Part shown: positions 24,978 through 33,552 of the stretch, one piece after another
How positions within the stretch are numbered: the first letter of the stretch is position 1
Layout of the letters: each line of letters starts with the position of its first letter
Made by a program: the position numbers and the translations under genes
Assembly (NCBI GenBank): GCA_005878835.1
Contig: VBMV01000074.1
Coordinates: forward strand, 1-59,958
DNA length: 59,958 nucleotides
Origin: Gammaproteobacteria bacterium
Lineage (GTDB): Bacteria > Pseudomonadota > Gammaproteobacteria > Steroidobacterales > Steroidobacteraceae
Direction: 5' to 3'
The notes under the pieces: generated by a model
What the model was told of the DNA's origin: nothing
The model's input: the letters and a program-made list of their open reading frames with translations, nothing else
Database searches by the model: none

Positions 24978-26321
24978 ATGAACACTTTGATTGGGGTTGC
25001 TGCTTTCGGCCTCAGCCTCGTTGCCACCGCGTGTTCGGCGGGTCCGTCCCCAACCTCCGGACCATCGACTTCCAAGCCTGCGCCGCCAGCGCCCACCGGC
25101 TTCGACGACAAGAGTAACGGCGTCACAGACGATGCGACGCACCAGGCAGACCAGGCGAAATTCGAGGAATTCGAGGCCATCCCTGATGGCCTCGGTCCGC
25201 TCTTCAATGCGCAGTCCTGCCGCGAGTGCCACCAGAACCCGGTCAGTGGCGGCAGCAGCCAGATCCTGGAGCTGCGTGTCGGGCACAAGGGCCCGAACGG
25301 CAGCTTTCAGAATCCGGAAATTCCGATCAACGGCGGTTCCGTGGTCATCAAGGGGCGCACGTTGGTGAACCAGCGCGCCATCTGCCCCAACGCCGCCTCT
25401 CCCACGACCGACATACAGGAGCGTGTGCCGGACTCGGAAAATATCCGCACCTTCCGCACTTCAGTGAATCTTCTCGGCGACGGATTCGTGGAGGCAGTCG
25501 ACGATTCGACCCTGATCGAGATTTCCAGGAAACAATGCAAACAGGACCACGGCAGGATCTGCGGCCTGATTCTCTACGTCCCCGTCGTGGAGTCCCCCGG
25601 CGCGACGCGGGTCGGGCGGTTCGGTTGGAAGAACCAGCACGCCAGCCTGCTTTCATTCTCCGGCGATGCGTACATCAATGAGATGGGAATCACCAGCACG
25701 CTCTTTCCGGACGAAGTGACCGACCTGTGCAACACGGTGAGCGAGCCGAACAACAAACCCGAAGCGGACGGCCTCGCCGACATCGATCACTTCGCACGCT
25801 TCGTGCGCGCCACCAAGGCTCCGGCGCGCGACGCCCGGCAGGCGGCGAGCGCTGCGGCCCGGAAAGGCGAGACGCTGTTCGCCAAGGTCGGCTGCGACAT
25901 CTGCCACGTCCCGACGCTGACCACCGCAGCCGCGGGCACCGTGGTGAACGGCGGGAAATTCGCCATTCCCGAGGCACTCGGCAACAAGACATTCCATCCC
26001 TACGGCGACTTCCTGCTGCACGACGTCGGCACCGGTGATGGCATCGGCATCGCCATGGTGGAGCACTACGGCAAGCACATGTACGAGATCAAGTGGAAGG
26101 ATCTGTCGCTCGAGGCCCATCGCTCCACCGCCAACCGCATGCGCACGGCCCCCCTCTGGGGTGTGCGTACGCATCCGATGCTGATGCATGACGGCGCGTC
26201 GATGACGTTCCGTGATGCCATCCTGCGCCATCGCGGCGAAGCCAGCGAGGTGACGGAGCGCTTTCAAAGGCTGAACCACGACGATCAGCAGGCGATCGTC
26301 GAATTCCTGAAATCCCTGTGA
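24978..26321 (+). CDS. Di-heme c-type oxidoreductase lipoprotein (DHOR/DUF1111 family), paralogue 2
   Basis: 447 residues, clearly homologous along its length to the protein at 14494, with a 12-residue longer Pro/Ser/Thr-rich linker after the lipobox-like VATAC (Cys19). Haem motifs are CRECH (Cys81, Cys84, His85) and CDICH (Cys306, Cys309, His310). GRFGWKNQHASLLSFSGDAY and APLWGVRTHPMLMHDGAS are conserved. GGAGG lies just before the ATG. Expected to be anchored in the periplasm and to do peroxidase or thiol-oxidoreductase chemistry; the substrate is unknown. It is divergent from the GlcG/HbpS-like gene. Confidence 0.88.
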   Translation: MNTLIGVAAFGLSLVATACSAGPSPTSGPSTSKPAPPAPTGFDDKSNGVTDDATHQADQAKFEEFEAIPDGLGPLFNAQSCRECHQNPVSGGSSQILELRVGHKGPNGSFQNPEIPINGGSVVIKGRTLVNQRAICPNAASPTTDIQERVPDSENIRTFRTSVNLLGDGFVEAVDDSTLIEISRKQCKQDHGRICGLILYVPVVESPGATRVGRFGWKNQHASLLSFSGDAYINEMGITSTLFPDEVTDLCNTVSEPNNKPEADGLADIDHFARFVRATKAPARDARQAASAAARKGETLFAKVGCDICHVPTLTTAAAGTVVNGGKFAIPEALGNKTFHPYGDFLLHDVGTGDGIGIAMVEHYGKHMYEIKWKDLSLEAHRSTANRMRTAPLWGVRTHPMLMHDGASMTFRDAILRHRGEASEVTERFQRLNHDDQQAIVEFLKSL

Positions 26322-26491
26322 GAGAACAGCGTTGCGCCGCGCGCCAGGCGCGCGGCGCTCCTGCGCCGATACAGGAACAGGAGCAGCGCCAGCACGGTCC
26401 CCCCGGGCAGCAGCATTTCCAGCATGAGGTACGGACCCACCCGCCGCGCCGCCTCCCCCATCACCCCCATGCTCCTCAGGACAGATTGCAT
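26285..26491 (-). CDS. Small single-span membrane protein (68 aa)
   Basis: Start at the ATG at 26491 with GAGGAG 7 nt upstream. The protein has an amphipathic N-terminus (MQSVLRSMGVMGEAARRVG), one hydrophobic span (YLMLEMLLPGGTVLALLLFLY, about 26-46) and an Arg-rich tail. This fits a one-helix inner-membrane protein of the sort seen in many proteobacteria. Its 3' end overlaps the convergent di-heme gene by 37 bp. The frame is open further upstream to 26662, but that part looks random. Function unknown. Confidence 0.55.
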   Translation of the reverse strand: MQSVLRSMGVMGEAARRVGPYLMLEMLLPGGTVLALLLFLYRRRSAARLARGATLFSHRDFRNSTIAC

Positions 26492-26643
26492 TTGCGGCTC
26501 CTCGGTCGGGTAGTCATCGCGTACAGCAGATAGACGAACGAGGGCGCTCGAAATCGACACCAGCGCGCATCGCCTGGTGGCTGGAGCGGCAGCACGGCCG
26601 CTGTCAGCGCCGTGGGCGCGGGTATAGACTGACAGGCCAAGCC

Positions 26644-28188
26644 ATGACCGAAGTTCCGGCAACGTCCCGGCGCCGCGACCGAGGGCGTGCCCAGCGCTCT
26701 ACCGGTCCCTCGCTCGCGCCCCTGCCGCGGCTCACCAATCCCTGGAGGCCGCTGGAAATCCTGACCGCCGAGCAGGTGGAACGCATTCTGGTCGCCGCCT
26801 TCCAGGTTCTGGAGGAGGCGGGTCTCGAGATCCGCAGCCCCGCGGCACGCGAAGCCTACCGCCGTGCCGGCGCCCTGGTGGACGAGTCGACCCAGATGGT
26901 CCGCGTGGGGCGGGATCTGGTCGAGGCGCAGCTCGCCCACGCACCCGAGCGCTTCGTGCTCCATGCCCGCAATCCCGGGCGGCATCTGCACGTCGGCGAC
27001 AATGTGGTCAATTTCGGGCCCGTCACCGGCGCCCCGCACATCCGCGATCTCGAGGGCGGACGGCGCTACGGTGATCTCGAAGGGTTTCGCAACATCCTCA
27101 GGCTCACCCACAAGCTCGGCATCCTGCACTGGCAGGGTGGCATCGTGGTCGAGCCGGTCGACATCCCGGTGGCGGTCCGGCATCTGCGGACCTATCAGGC
27201 TCACATCGAGTGCGCGGATATCGTGTGGGCGGCGCGCGGCATCGGCGGCGTGCAGGCGCAGGATGCGATCGCCATGTCGGCCATCGAGCACGGCTGCACG
27301 GTCGAGGAGCTGGGCGCGCGTCCGACGCTGATGACGGTGACCAACGTCAACTCACCGCGCCGGGTGGATGAGGAGATTCTCGACAACATCATGGTGATGG
27401 CCCGCCATGGCCAATGCGTGGTCATCACGCCCTTCACGCTCATGGGGGCGATGGCTCCGGTGACGCTGGCCGGCGCGCTGGCGCAGCAGACGGCCGAGGC
27501 CCTGGGCGTCGTCACGCTGTGCCAGGTGCTGCGCCCCGGCACCCCGTGTGTGATCGGAGGCTTTACCTCCAACGTCGACATGCGCACCGGCTCGCCCGCA
27601 TTCGGCACGCCGGAATATTGCAACGCGGTGCTGGCGAGCGCGCAGATCGGGCGCCGCCTCAGGATCCCGGTGCGCACCAGCGCGGTGAATGCCTCGCCGG
27701 TGGTGGACGCGCAGTCGACCTATGAGACCGCGTTCTCGCTGCAGGCGGCGATCCTCAGTCACAGCCATCTGATCAACCATGCGGCTGGTTGGCTGGAAGG
27801 CGGATTGTCGGCCTCGCTCGAGAAGATCGTCGTCGACGCGGAACTGCTGCGCAACTGGGCCGAGATGCTCAAGCCGGTCAGCTTCAGCGACGACGACCTC
27901 GCGGTGGAGGCCATCAAGGATGTCGCGGTAGGCGGGCACTTCTTCGGCTCGGCGCACACGCTCGCCCGCTACGAGTCCGCGTTCTATCGTCCGCTGCTCT
28001 CGGACTGGTCGAACTTCGAGAACTGGACCGACGCCGGCGCCCGCAATGCCAGCGAGCGCGCCACCGGCATCTGGAAGAAGATGCTCGCGGAGTATCTGCC
28101 GCCGCCCCTCGACCCCGCCGTCAAGGAGGCGATCGACGCGTACGTGGCTCGCAGGACGCGTGAGCTCGGGGACACGGCGCCCGCGTGA
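26644..28188 (+). CDS. Trimethylamine methyltransferase (MttB) superfamily protein without pyrrolysine
   Basis: 514 residues, full length for the family, with no in-frame TAG, so it is a non-pyrrolysine member. These transfer a methyl group from quaternary amines (for example glycine betaine in MtgB) to a corrinoid protein or another acceptor. Typical segments: RLTNPWRPLEILTAEQVERI, NFGPVTGAPHIRDLEGGRRY, FTLMGAMAPVTLAGALAQQT and NHAAGWLEGGLSASLEKIV. The final GTGA overlaps the next gene, so the two are coupled. No cognate corrinoid protein is in the window. Betaine-type ABC importer and sarcosine oxidase genes lie within 20 kb. The substrate is inferred to be a quaternary amine. Confidence 0.88.
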   Translation: MTEVPATSRRRDRGRAQRSTGPSLAPLPRLTNPWRPLEILTAEQVERILVAAFQVLEEAGLEIRSPAAREAYRRAGALVDESTQMVRVGRDLVEAQLAHAPERFVLHARNPGRHLHVGDNVVNFGPVTGAPHIRDLEGGRRYGDLEGFRNILRLTHKLGILHWQGGIVVEPVDIPVAVRHLRTYQAHIECADIVWAARGIGGVQAQDAIAMSAIEHGCTVEELGARPTLMTVTNVNSPRRVDEEILDNIMVMARHGQCVVITPFTLMGAMAPVTLAGALAQQTAEALGVVTLCQVLRPGTPCVIGGFTSNVDMRTGSPAFGTPEYCNAVLASAQIGRRLRIPVRTSAVNASPVVDAQSTYETAFSLQAAILSHSHLINHAAGWLEGGLSASLEKIVVDAELLRNWAEMLKPVSFSDDDLAVEAIKDVAVGGHFFGSAHTLARYESAFYRPLLSDWSNFENWTDAGARNASERATGIWKKMLAEYLPPPLDPAVKEAIDAYVARRTRELGDTAPA

Positions 28189-29000
28189 GCGAATGGATCA
28201 TGAACGCCCGCATGTACGCGGTCACTCCCGCGGTGGAAGCCGGTTGGCGTGCGCTGCTCGGGCACGTCGCGCAGGACGCATGCGTGCCGCTTACCTATGT
28301 GCCTTATCCGGCGCCGCAGCCCCTCGAGCAGCTGTGGGCGCGGGGCGATCTGGGGTCGGTGCTCATGTGTGGGTACCCGATCGCGCTGAAGCTCGCGGCG
28401 GTGACCCCGATCGCAGCTCCCATCCCGCGCGCCGGTTGGGCGGCTCATCGTGCCGTGTATCGCTCGGACCTGATCGTGCGGCAGGACGCCCCCTACCAGG
28501 CGCTCGAGGACACCTTCGGCGCTCGCGCGGGCTGGACGGTCGCGCACTCCCAGTCCGGATTCAACGCCTTCAGGCACCATCTGCTCGCCTACCGCACGCC
28601 GCAGCGGCCGGCGCTCTACGCGGAGATGGTCGGAAATCTGCTGACCGCGCGCAACGTCCTTGACGCCGTGCGCGAGGGACGCATCGACGTCGGACCGCTC
28701 GATGCCTACTGGCACCTGCTGATCGCCCGTCACGCGCCGCATCTGACGGCGGGCATTCGGGTGCTCACCTCGACACCCGTGACACCGATGCCCGCGTTCG
28801 TCGCCGCCGCGGCCGCTCCCGCGGATATGGTGGCGCGACTACGCACGGCGTTCACACGCGCCGCTCAGCGGCCCTGGTTCGGTCCGTTCGCCGATCTTCT
28901 GCTGCTCGAGGGCTTTGCGGAGGCGAGCGAGGGGGCGTTCGCGCCGCTGCTGCAATGGGACGCGCAAGCGCAGGCGGCCGGATTCGGTCTGCCGGCCTGA
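28185..29000 (+). CDS. PhnD-like substrate-binding-domain protein lacking a signal peptide
   Basis: 271 residues beginning at a GTG that overlaps the stop of the mttB-like gene. The fold is that of phosphate/phosphite/phosphonate ABC binding proteins (ARMYAVTPAVEAGWRALLGH, LGSVLMCGYPIALKLA, GWTVAHSQSGFNAFRHHL, GRIDVGPLDAYWHLL). No signal peptide or lipobox is seen, so it probably stays in the cytoplasm. No permease or ATPase of the Phn type is adjacent. It may bind a small metabolite for the methyltransferase or act in sensing; this is inference. Confidence 0.75.
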   Translation: MSEWIMNARMYAVTPAVEAGWRALLGHVAQDACVPLTYVPYPAPQPLEQLWARGDLGSVLMCGYPIALKLAAVTPIAAPIPRAGWAAHRAVYRSDLIVRQDAPYQALEDTFGARAGWTVAHSQSGFNAFRHHLLAYRTPQRPALYAEMVGNLLTARNVLDAVREGRIDVGPLDAYWHLLIARHAPHLTAGIRVLTSTPVTPMPAFVAAAAAPADMVARLRTAFTRAAQRPWFGPFADLLLLEGFAEASEGAFAPLLQWDAQAQAAGFGLPA

Positions 29001-29011
29001 TCGATCGGCGA

Positions 29012-29053
29012 GCCGCTCATCGCCCGACCCGCGCCGCTCACCGCCCGACCCGC
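29012..29053. repeat. 21-bp tandem repeat between convergent genes
   Basis: Two adjacent units, GCCGCTCAYCGCCCGACCCG plus C, at 29012-29032 and 29033-29053, differ at one base. They fill most of the 55-bp space between the PhnD-like gene and the convergent desaturase gene. Confidence 0.9.
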
Positions 29054-29055
29054 GC

Positions 29056-30033
29056 TCAGGCGGGTAGTACAGGCACCCGGCCGCTCGGGTGCCGGGGTGT
29101 ATCGTGCGGGCGAAACAGGAAGCGGCGCGCCACGTCGAAGTAGGTGCGATAGACGAGCCCGCCGTTTTCCGCGATCAGGCGCTCGCGATTGAGGCGGTAG
29201 CGGGCCGGGTACTCGTACCACGGGATCGCCGGCGCTTCGTGGTGCAGCGCGTGCAGATTGTTGAACAGGTAAAGCGGACCGAGGATCCAGGAGCCCTCGA
29301 CGATGGCGATCCGCGCGCGCACCTGCGGCCGTGCGCGATGCTCGGCGAAAGAGCGAATCAGTGTCAGGCTGGTTCCGGGGATCGCCATGGCCAGGACGTA
29401 GATCGAGAGCGGCATGCCGCAGACGATCTTCACCCAGACGATGACCGGGATGCACCACAGCAGGTGCTCGAGCCACACCGCCCGCACCCCGTCCTGGTTA
29501 CGGATCACCGCGCGCGACTCGGCACTCAGAAAGCGGCCGATGGCCCAGAAGGCGCCGATCGTGACGCGCCCGGCGAGGGTCTGTTGCAGCTGCACGATCA
29601 CGCGCGTCACGGGTTTGAGGCGTGCCCAGTCCTGCGGTGTCCAGTAGTAGGACTCCGGGTCATCGAGCGGATCGGTGATGCGCTCATCGATGTGGTGCGC
29701 CCGGTGACTCTGCCGGTAACGCTCGAATGGCAGCCACAGTGACAAGGGCACGATGGCGATCAGCCGGTTGACGCCGTCCCAGCGGGTCGGGTGCCCGTGC
29801 ACGATCTCATGCTGCAGCGAGCCCTGCAGCGTGATCAGCACCGCGGCGATGGGGGCCACGATGGCCAGCGGCCAGTGGCTGTAAGCAAAGGTAATCGCGA
29901 GCCAGCCGCCATAGGTAACCAGGGCGATGAGCAGCGTCGGCAGTTCCACCGCCACGCGGCCCGTGTGGCGCGCGGCGCCTGCGCCGGCCGCATCCGCTTC
30001 GGTGGTAGTTACGGCGAGGTGGTTTAGCGTCAT
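29056..30033 (-). CDS. Membrane fatty-acid desaturase-family protein
   Basis: 325 residues. Di-iron membrane oxygenase with the three histidine boxes HEIVHGH, HRAHH and HALHHE and four or more membrane helices. Family members insert double bonds or hydroxyl groups into acyl chains or related lipids. The ATG at 30033 is preferred over 30126 because AAGGGG lies about 9 nt upstream and the extra residues look unstructured. It is convergent with the PhnD-like gene and divergent from a subtilase gene. A link to the methylated-amine genes around it is possible but not shown. Confidence 0.85.
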   Translation of the reverse strand: MTLNHLAVTTTEADAAGAGAARHTGRVAVELPTLLIALVTYGGWLAITFAYSHWPLAIVAPIAAVLITLQGSLQHEIVHGHPTRWDGVNRLIAIVPLSLWLPFERYRQSHRAHHIDERITDPLDDPESYYWTPQDWARLKPVTRVIVQLQQTLAGRVTIGAFWAIGRFLSAESRAVIRNQDGVRAVWLEHLLWCIPVIVWVKIVCGMPLSIYVLAMAIPGTSLTLIRSFAEHRARPQVRARIAIVEGSWILGPLYLFNNLHALHHEAPAIPWYEYPARYRLNRERLIAENGGLVYRTYFDVARRFLFRPHDTPRHPSGRVPVLPA

Positions 30034-30427
30034 CCGACAAATGCCCCTTCCGCCAGCACGGAAACGGGGAGCTGGGCAAATGCCACGTGCTGTCGGAAAC
30101 GGGTTGATTCTACCTAAAGTCGCCACGCGGCGCCGTCGAGGCTCGCGCTTTCCGCGAACCGAGTCTCGATCCTGGCCGCCGATGCTGTATCGGTGGTTGC
30201 TGCCCGCAGCTCGAGGCCGCCGGCCCGGCGCGCAAAGGCTGCGCTTGCGCCCAAACTGTCTGAGTGTCGGGCACGTTCCCGTCAGCTCATGGGGGAAAAT
30301 AGGTACTGGCCGCGCGTTCTCACAACGCTTACCCTTTGGCGAAGGTCATCGCGAAAATCCGTGACCGGCGTCCTCGACAAATCGAGCGGCCGCCGATGGA
30401 AGAAACAAGTCAAGGGAGCTGACACAC
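30034..30427. other. 394-bp divergent intergenic region, no gene recognised
   Basis: This lies between the divergent desaturase and subtilase genes. A TAGAAT box on the minus strand (30107-30112) could be a -10 for the desaturase, but no -35 is evident. AAGGGAG near 30414 is the ribosome site of the subtilase GTG start. No RNA gene or repeat was recognised; open frames here look random. Confidence 0.5.
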
Positions 30428-33400
30428 GTGACTACTCCAACGACAGCCTTTCGACTCCTCTGCCGCGGCCTTGCCGCCTTTGCGCTCATCGCCCTGATAC
30501 CGGTCTCATCCACCGCCCAGTCCGGCGGCCGTCACGCATTTCAGCGCGTCACGGGAACCGCAATTCCAGGCGGCCCGCTCACCCACCGCCCGCAGACGGT
30601 CGTGCTCAAAATGGCCGGCGACCCGGTCGCCGTCGTGCGCAGCCGCACGCCAGGCAGGCAGCTCGCCGAGGCGCAGCGGCAGTCGATCGAGCGCGACCTG
30701 CGTAGCAGGCAGGACGCGATCGTGCCGTCCATTCGGAGAATGGGCGGCACCGTGCTGGGGCAGTTCCAGCACGCCATCAACGGCATCAAGGTGCGCGGGA
30801 CGCCCGGGCAGATCAGGGCGTTCGCCGCGCTGCCGGGAGTCGTCGAAGTCAAAGCGGTTCGGACCTACCACCTCGTCAATGTGGAAAGCGTGCCCTTCAT
30901 AGGTGCGCCGCAGGCGTGGCAGGGCCCGCCCGGGCTGCACGGTGAGCACATACGCATCGCGGTCATCGACACCGGGGTGGACTACACGCACGCCAACTTC
31001 GGCGGGCCGGGCACGGTCGCTGCCTGGAAGGCTGCCTTTGCGGGCAGCACCCAGCCGGCGGATCCGGCGCTGTTCGGCCCCAACGCGCCGAAAGTCAAGG
31101 GCGGCACGGACCTGGTGGGCGATGCCTACGATGCACGCTCCACCGACCCTGCCATTAACACGCCGCAGCCGGACCCGAACCCGCTCGACTGCGCCGGGCA
31201 CGGGAGCCACACCTCCGGCACCGCGACTGGTTTCGGCGTGAGCCCCGCAGGCGCCACCTTCAAGGGACCGTACGACGCTAACACACCCGGTCAATCGTTC
31301 ATCATCGGTCCGGGCGTCGCGCCGCTCGCGGACCTCTACATGGTCCGCGTGTTCGGCTGCAGCGGCAGCGCAACGACCCAGGTGGTAGTCGACGGCATCG
31401 ACTGGGCGGTCGCCCACGACATGCAGGTGATCAGCATGTCGCTCGGCTCGGATTTCGGCAACGAGGACGATGCGGATGCCGAGGCGTCCGAGAACGCGGT
31501 CAATGCAGGCATCGTGGTGGTCGCCTCGGCCGGGAATGCGGGGCCGATTCCCTACATCGTGGGCACTCCGAGCACGGGTGAAAAAGCGATCAGCGTCGCC
31601 GCGGTCGACTCACACGCCTCGTATCCGGGCGAAGCGCTGGCACTCGCACCGACGGGTGGTATCACGGCACTGGACTCCAACGGCATCGCCGCCGCCAATG
31701 GCACGTCGCTCCAGGTGGCCGTGCTCAGGAATACCTCGGGCGGCGTCTCGCTCGGCTGTGACCCCACCGAGTACACGGCTGCGGGCGTCAGCGGCAAGCT
31801 CGTGGTCACGGCTCGCGGCACCTGCGCGCGCGTGGCGCGGGCGATTTTCGGCCAGCAGGCCGGCGCCGCCGCGGTCGCGATGATCAACAACGCGTCGGGC
31901 TATCCACCCTTCGAAGGGCCGATCAATTCGAACCCGGACACCGGCATCCCGTACACGGTGACCATACCGTTCCTGGGCGTGCAGGGCCCGACGGCCACCG
32001 ACGGTGCGGCCCTCGCAGCATCCACCACGGCGGTGTTCACGGCCACGGCGACGATTGCGAATCCGACCTTCCGGCACTTCGCGTCGTTCAGCTCCGGGGG
32101 CCCGCGCGGAGGCGACGGCCACCTGAAGCCGGACATCTCGGCGCCGGGCATCAGCGTCTTCTCCACGGGCATGGGCACCGGCAACCAGGGTGTGTTCATG
32201 TCGGGGACCTCGATGGCGGCCCCGCACGTGGCGGGCAGCGCCGCGCTCGCCATACAGGCGCATCCCGCGTGGGACGCGGCCGCCGTGGCCGCTGCCGTGG
32301 TCAACACCGCGGATGCGACCCAGCTCGCCAGCAATTCGGCGCGCCTCGGTGGCAACGGACTGGTGCAGCCCTTTGGTGCGACGCAGACGTCCGTGACTGC
32401 GCACGCGGCGGACGGCACGCCGAGCGTCAGTTTCGGCGTGGCGGAGCTCACGAGCGACTACAGCGGTGTCGGGCACATCGTGGTCGAGAATCGGGGCAGT
32501 GCGCCGGCGAGCTTCGCACTCTCGGTCGTGCAGGCGGCGAGCGCTCCCCACACCGCCAGCGTCTCGCCGACCTCGATCGCGCTCGCGGCACACCAGAGCC
32601 AGACGGTGACCGTGAGGCTCGCGGTGCCGGCGATGACGGTCGGTGATTCAAGCCTATTCCGCCAGGTGCAGGGGCGCGTGGTCATGACCCCGAGCACCGG
32701 CAACAAAGGCGTGAGATTGAGCGTGCCGTACTACCTGGTGCCGCGCGCCCGCTCGCTGGTCAATGCGCAGCTGACCGCCTCCGGCGGCTCGCGCTCGATC
32801 GCCCTCAGCAACCGCTCTGGCGGGATCACCGGCACGGCCGACTTCTACGCCTGGGGCCTGCGCGGCAGCAACGTCGGCCTGGGCGCGACCGGGCTGCGGG
32901 CGGTCGGCGTGCAGTCCTTCCCGGATGGCGCCAATACGCAGCTGGTGTTTGCGGTGAACACCTTCGGCCGCGCCTCGAACCCGGTGACGATGGAATACGA
33001 CGTGCTGGTGGACGTCGACGGCGATGGCACACCGGATTACGACATCGTAGCCGCTGATCTGGGCCTCTTGACCACGGGCTCCTTCAACGGACAGATGGCC
33101 ACCGCGGTGTTCAACCTGTCCACCGGCGCGGGCATGCTCGAGTTCCTCGCGCCCGCGCCCACCGACGGTACCACGGTGCTGATGCCGGTGATCGCCGCCG
33201 ATGCGGGCATCACGTCCGCGAATCCGCGCTTCGGTTACACCGCAGAGACCTTCGATCTGATCGGCGGCGCCTCCGACACGATCACGGCCACCGCGAAGTT
33301 CAACGCCTTCAACAGCTCGATCAGCACCGGTGCGTTCGTCACCCTCGCGCCGGGCGCGAGCGCGAGCGTGCCGCTGTCGATCAACCGGACCGAATTCCGG

Positions 33401-33490
33401 CTGACACCGGCACTGGGCCAGATGGTCGTGTCGCTCGAGAACCGGGCGAGTGGCGGGAGCGAGGCGCTGCTAGTGCCGCTCGACGACTGA
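30428..33490 (+). CDS. Exported subtilisin-family (S8) protease with PA domain
   Basis: 1020 residues from a GTG with AAGGGAG upstream. Signal peptide about 1-31; inhibitor I9-like propeptide about 55-150; catalytic domain with Asp181 (VIDTGVDYTH), His258 (GHGSHTSGTATG), Asn370 (SAGNAG) and Ser595 (MSGTSMAAPHVAG). A PA-type insert (about 410-540, VVTARGTCARVARAIFGQQA and AAVAMINN) sits between Asn and Ser. The C-terminal ~390 residues are beta-rich repeats (fibronectin-like, then a VDVDGDGTPDYD calcium-binding-like loop). Probably a secreted protease with restricted specificity. No sorting tail is seen, unlike the first subtilase. Confidence 0.92.
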   Translation: MTTPTTAFRLLCRGLAAFALIALIPVSSTAQSGGRHAFQRVTGTAIPGGPLTHRPQTVVLKMAGDPVAVVRSRTPGRQLAEAQRQSIERDLRSRQDAIVPSIRRMGGTVLGQFQHAINGIKVRGTPGQIRAFAALPGVVEVKAVRTYHLVNVESVPFIGAPQAWQGPPGLHGEHIRIAVIDTGVDYTHANFGGPGTVAAWKAAFAGSTQPADPALFGPNAPKVKGGTDLVGDAYDARSTDPAINTPQPDPNPLDCAGHGSHTSGTATGFGVSPAGATFKGPYDANTPGQSFIIGPGVAPLADLYMVRVFGCSGSATTQVVVDGIDWAVAHDMQVISMSLGSDFGNEDDADAEASENAVNAGIVVVASAGNAGPIPYIVGTPSTGEKAISVAAVDSHASYPGEALALAPTGGITALDSNGIAAANGTSLQVAVLRNTSGGVSLGCDPTEYTAAGVSGKLVVTARGTCARVARAIFGQQAGAAAVAMINNASGYPPFEGPINSNPDTGIPYTVTIPFLGVQGPTATDGAALAASTTAVFTATATIANPTFRHFASFSSGGPRGGDGHLKPDISAPGISVFSTGMGTGNQGVFMSGTSMAAPHVAGSAALAIQAHPAWDAAAVAAAVVNTADATQLASNSARLGGNGLVQPFGATQTSVTAHAADGTPSVSFGVAELTSDYSGVGHIVVENRGSAPASFALSVVQAASAPHTASVSPTSIALAAHQSQTVTVRLAVPAMTVGDSSLFRQVQGRVVMTPSTGNKGVRLSVPYYLVPRARSLVNAQLTASGGSRSIALSNRSGGITGTADFYAWGLRGSNVGLGATGLRAVGVQSFPDGANTQLVFAVNTFGRASNPVTMEYDVLVDVDGDGTPDYDIVAADLGLLTTGSFNGQMATAVFNLSTGAGMLEFLAPAPTDGTTVLMPVIAADAGITSANPRFGYTAETFDLIGGASDTITATAKFNAFNSSISTGAFVTLAPGASASVPLSINRTEFRLTPALGQMVVSLENRASGGSEALLVPLDD

Positions 33491-33504
33491 TCGCGCGCAC
33501 TCTT

Positions 33505-33539
33505 CGCCGTCCCCGGCAGCCGCAGCTCCGGGGACGGCG
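33505..33539. terminator. Hairpin between convergent genes
   Basis: A perfect 12-bp stem, CGCCGTCCCCGG (33505-33516) with CCGGGGACGGCG (33528-33539), encloses an 11-nt loop midway between the subtilase stop and the yehW-like stop. No T-run follows on either strand, so it may be a bidirectional stalling hairpin and not a classic terminator. Confidence 0.5.
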
Positions 33540-33552
33540 GACCGCCGCACTC

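Noticed and set aside
26644-28188. Possible pyrrolysine (TAG read-through) in the MttB-family gene
   Set aside because: The frame is continuous and has no in-frame TAG; the protein belongs to the non-pyrrolysine branch.
30034-30427. A minus-strand TAGAAT as a desaturase promoter
   Set aside because: The matching -35 region is GGCGCC-like; too weak to call separately.
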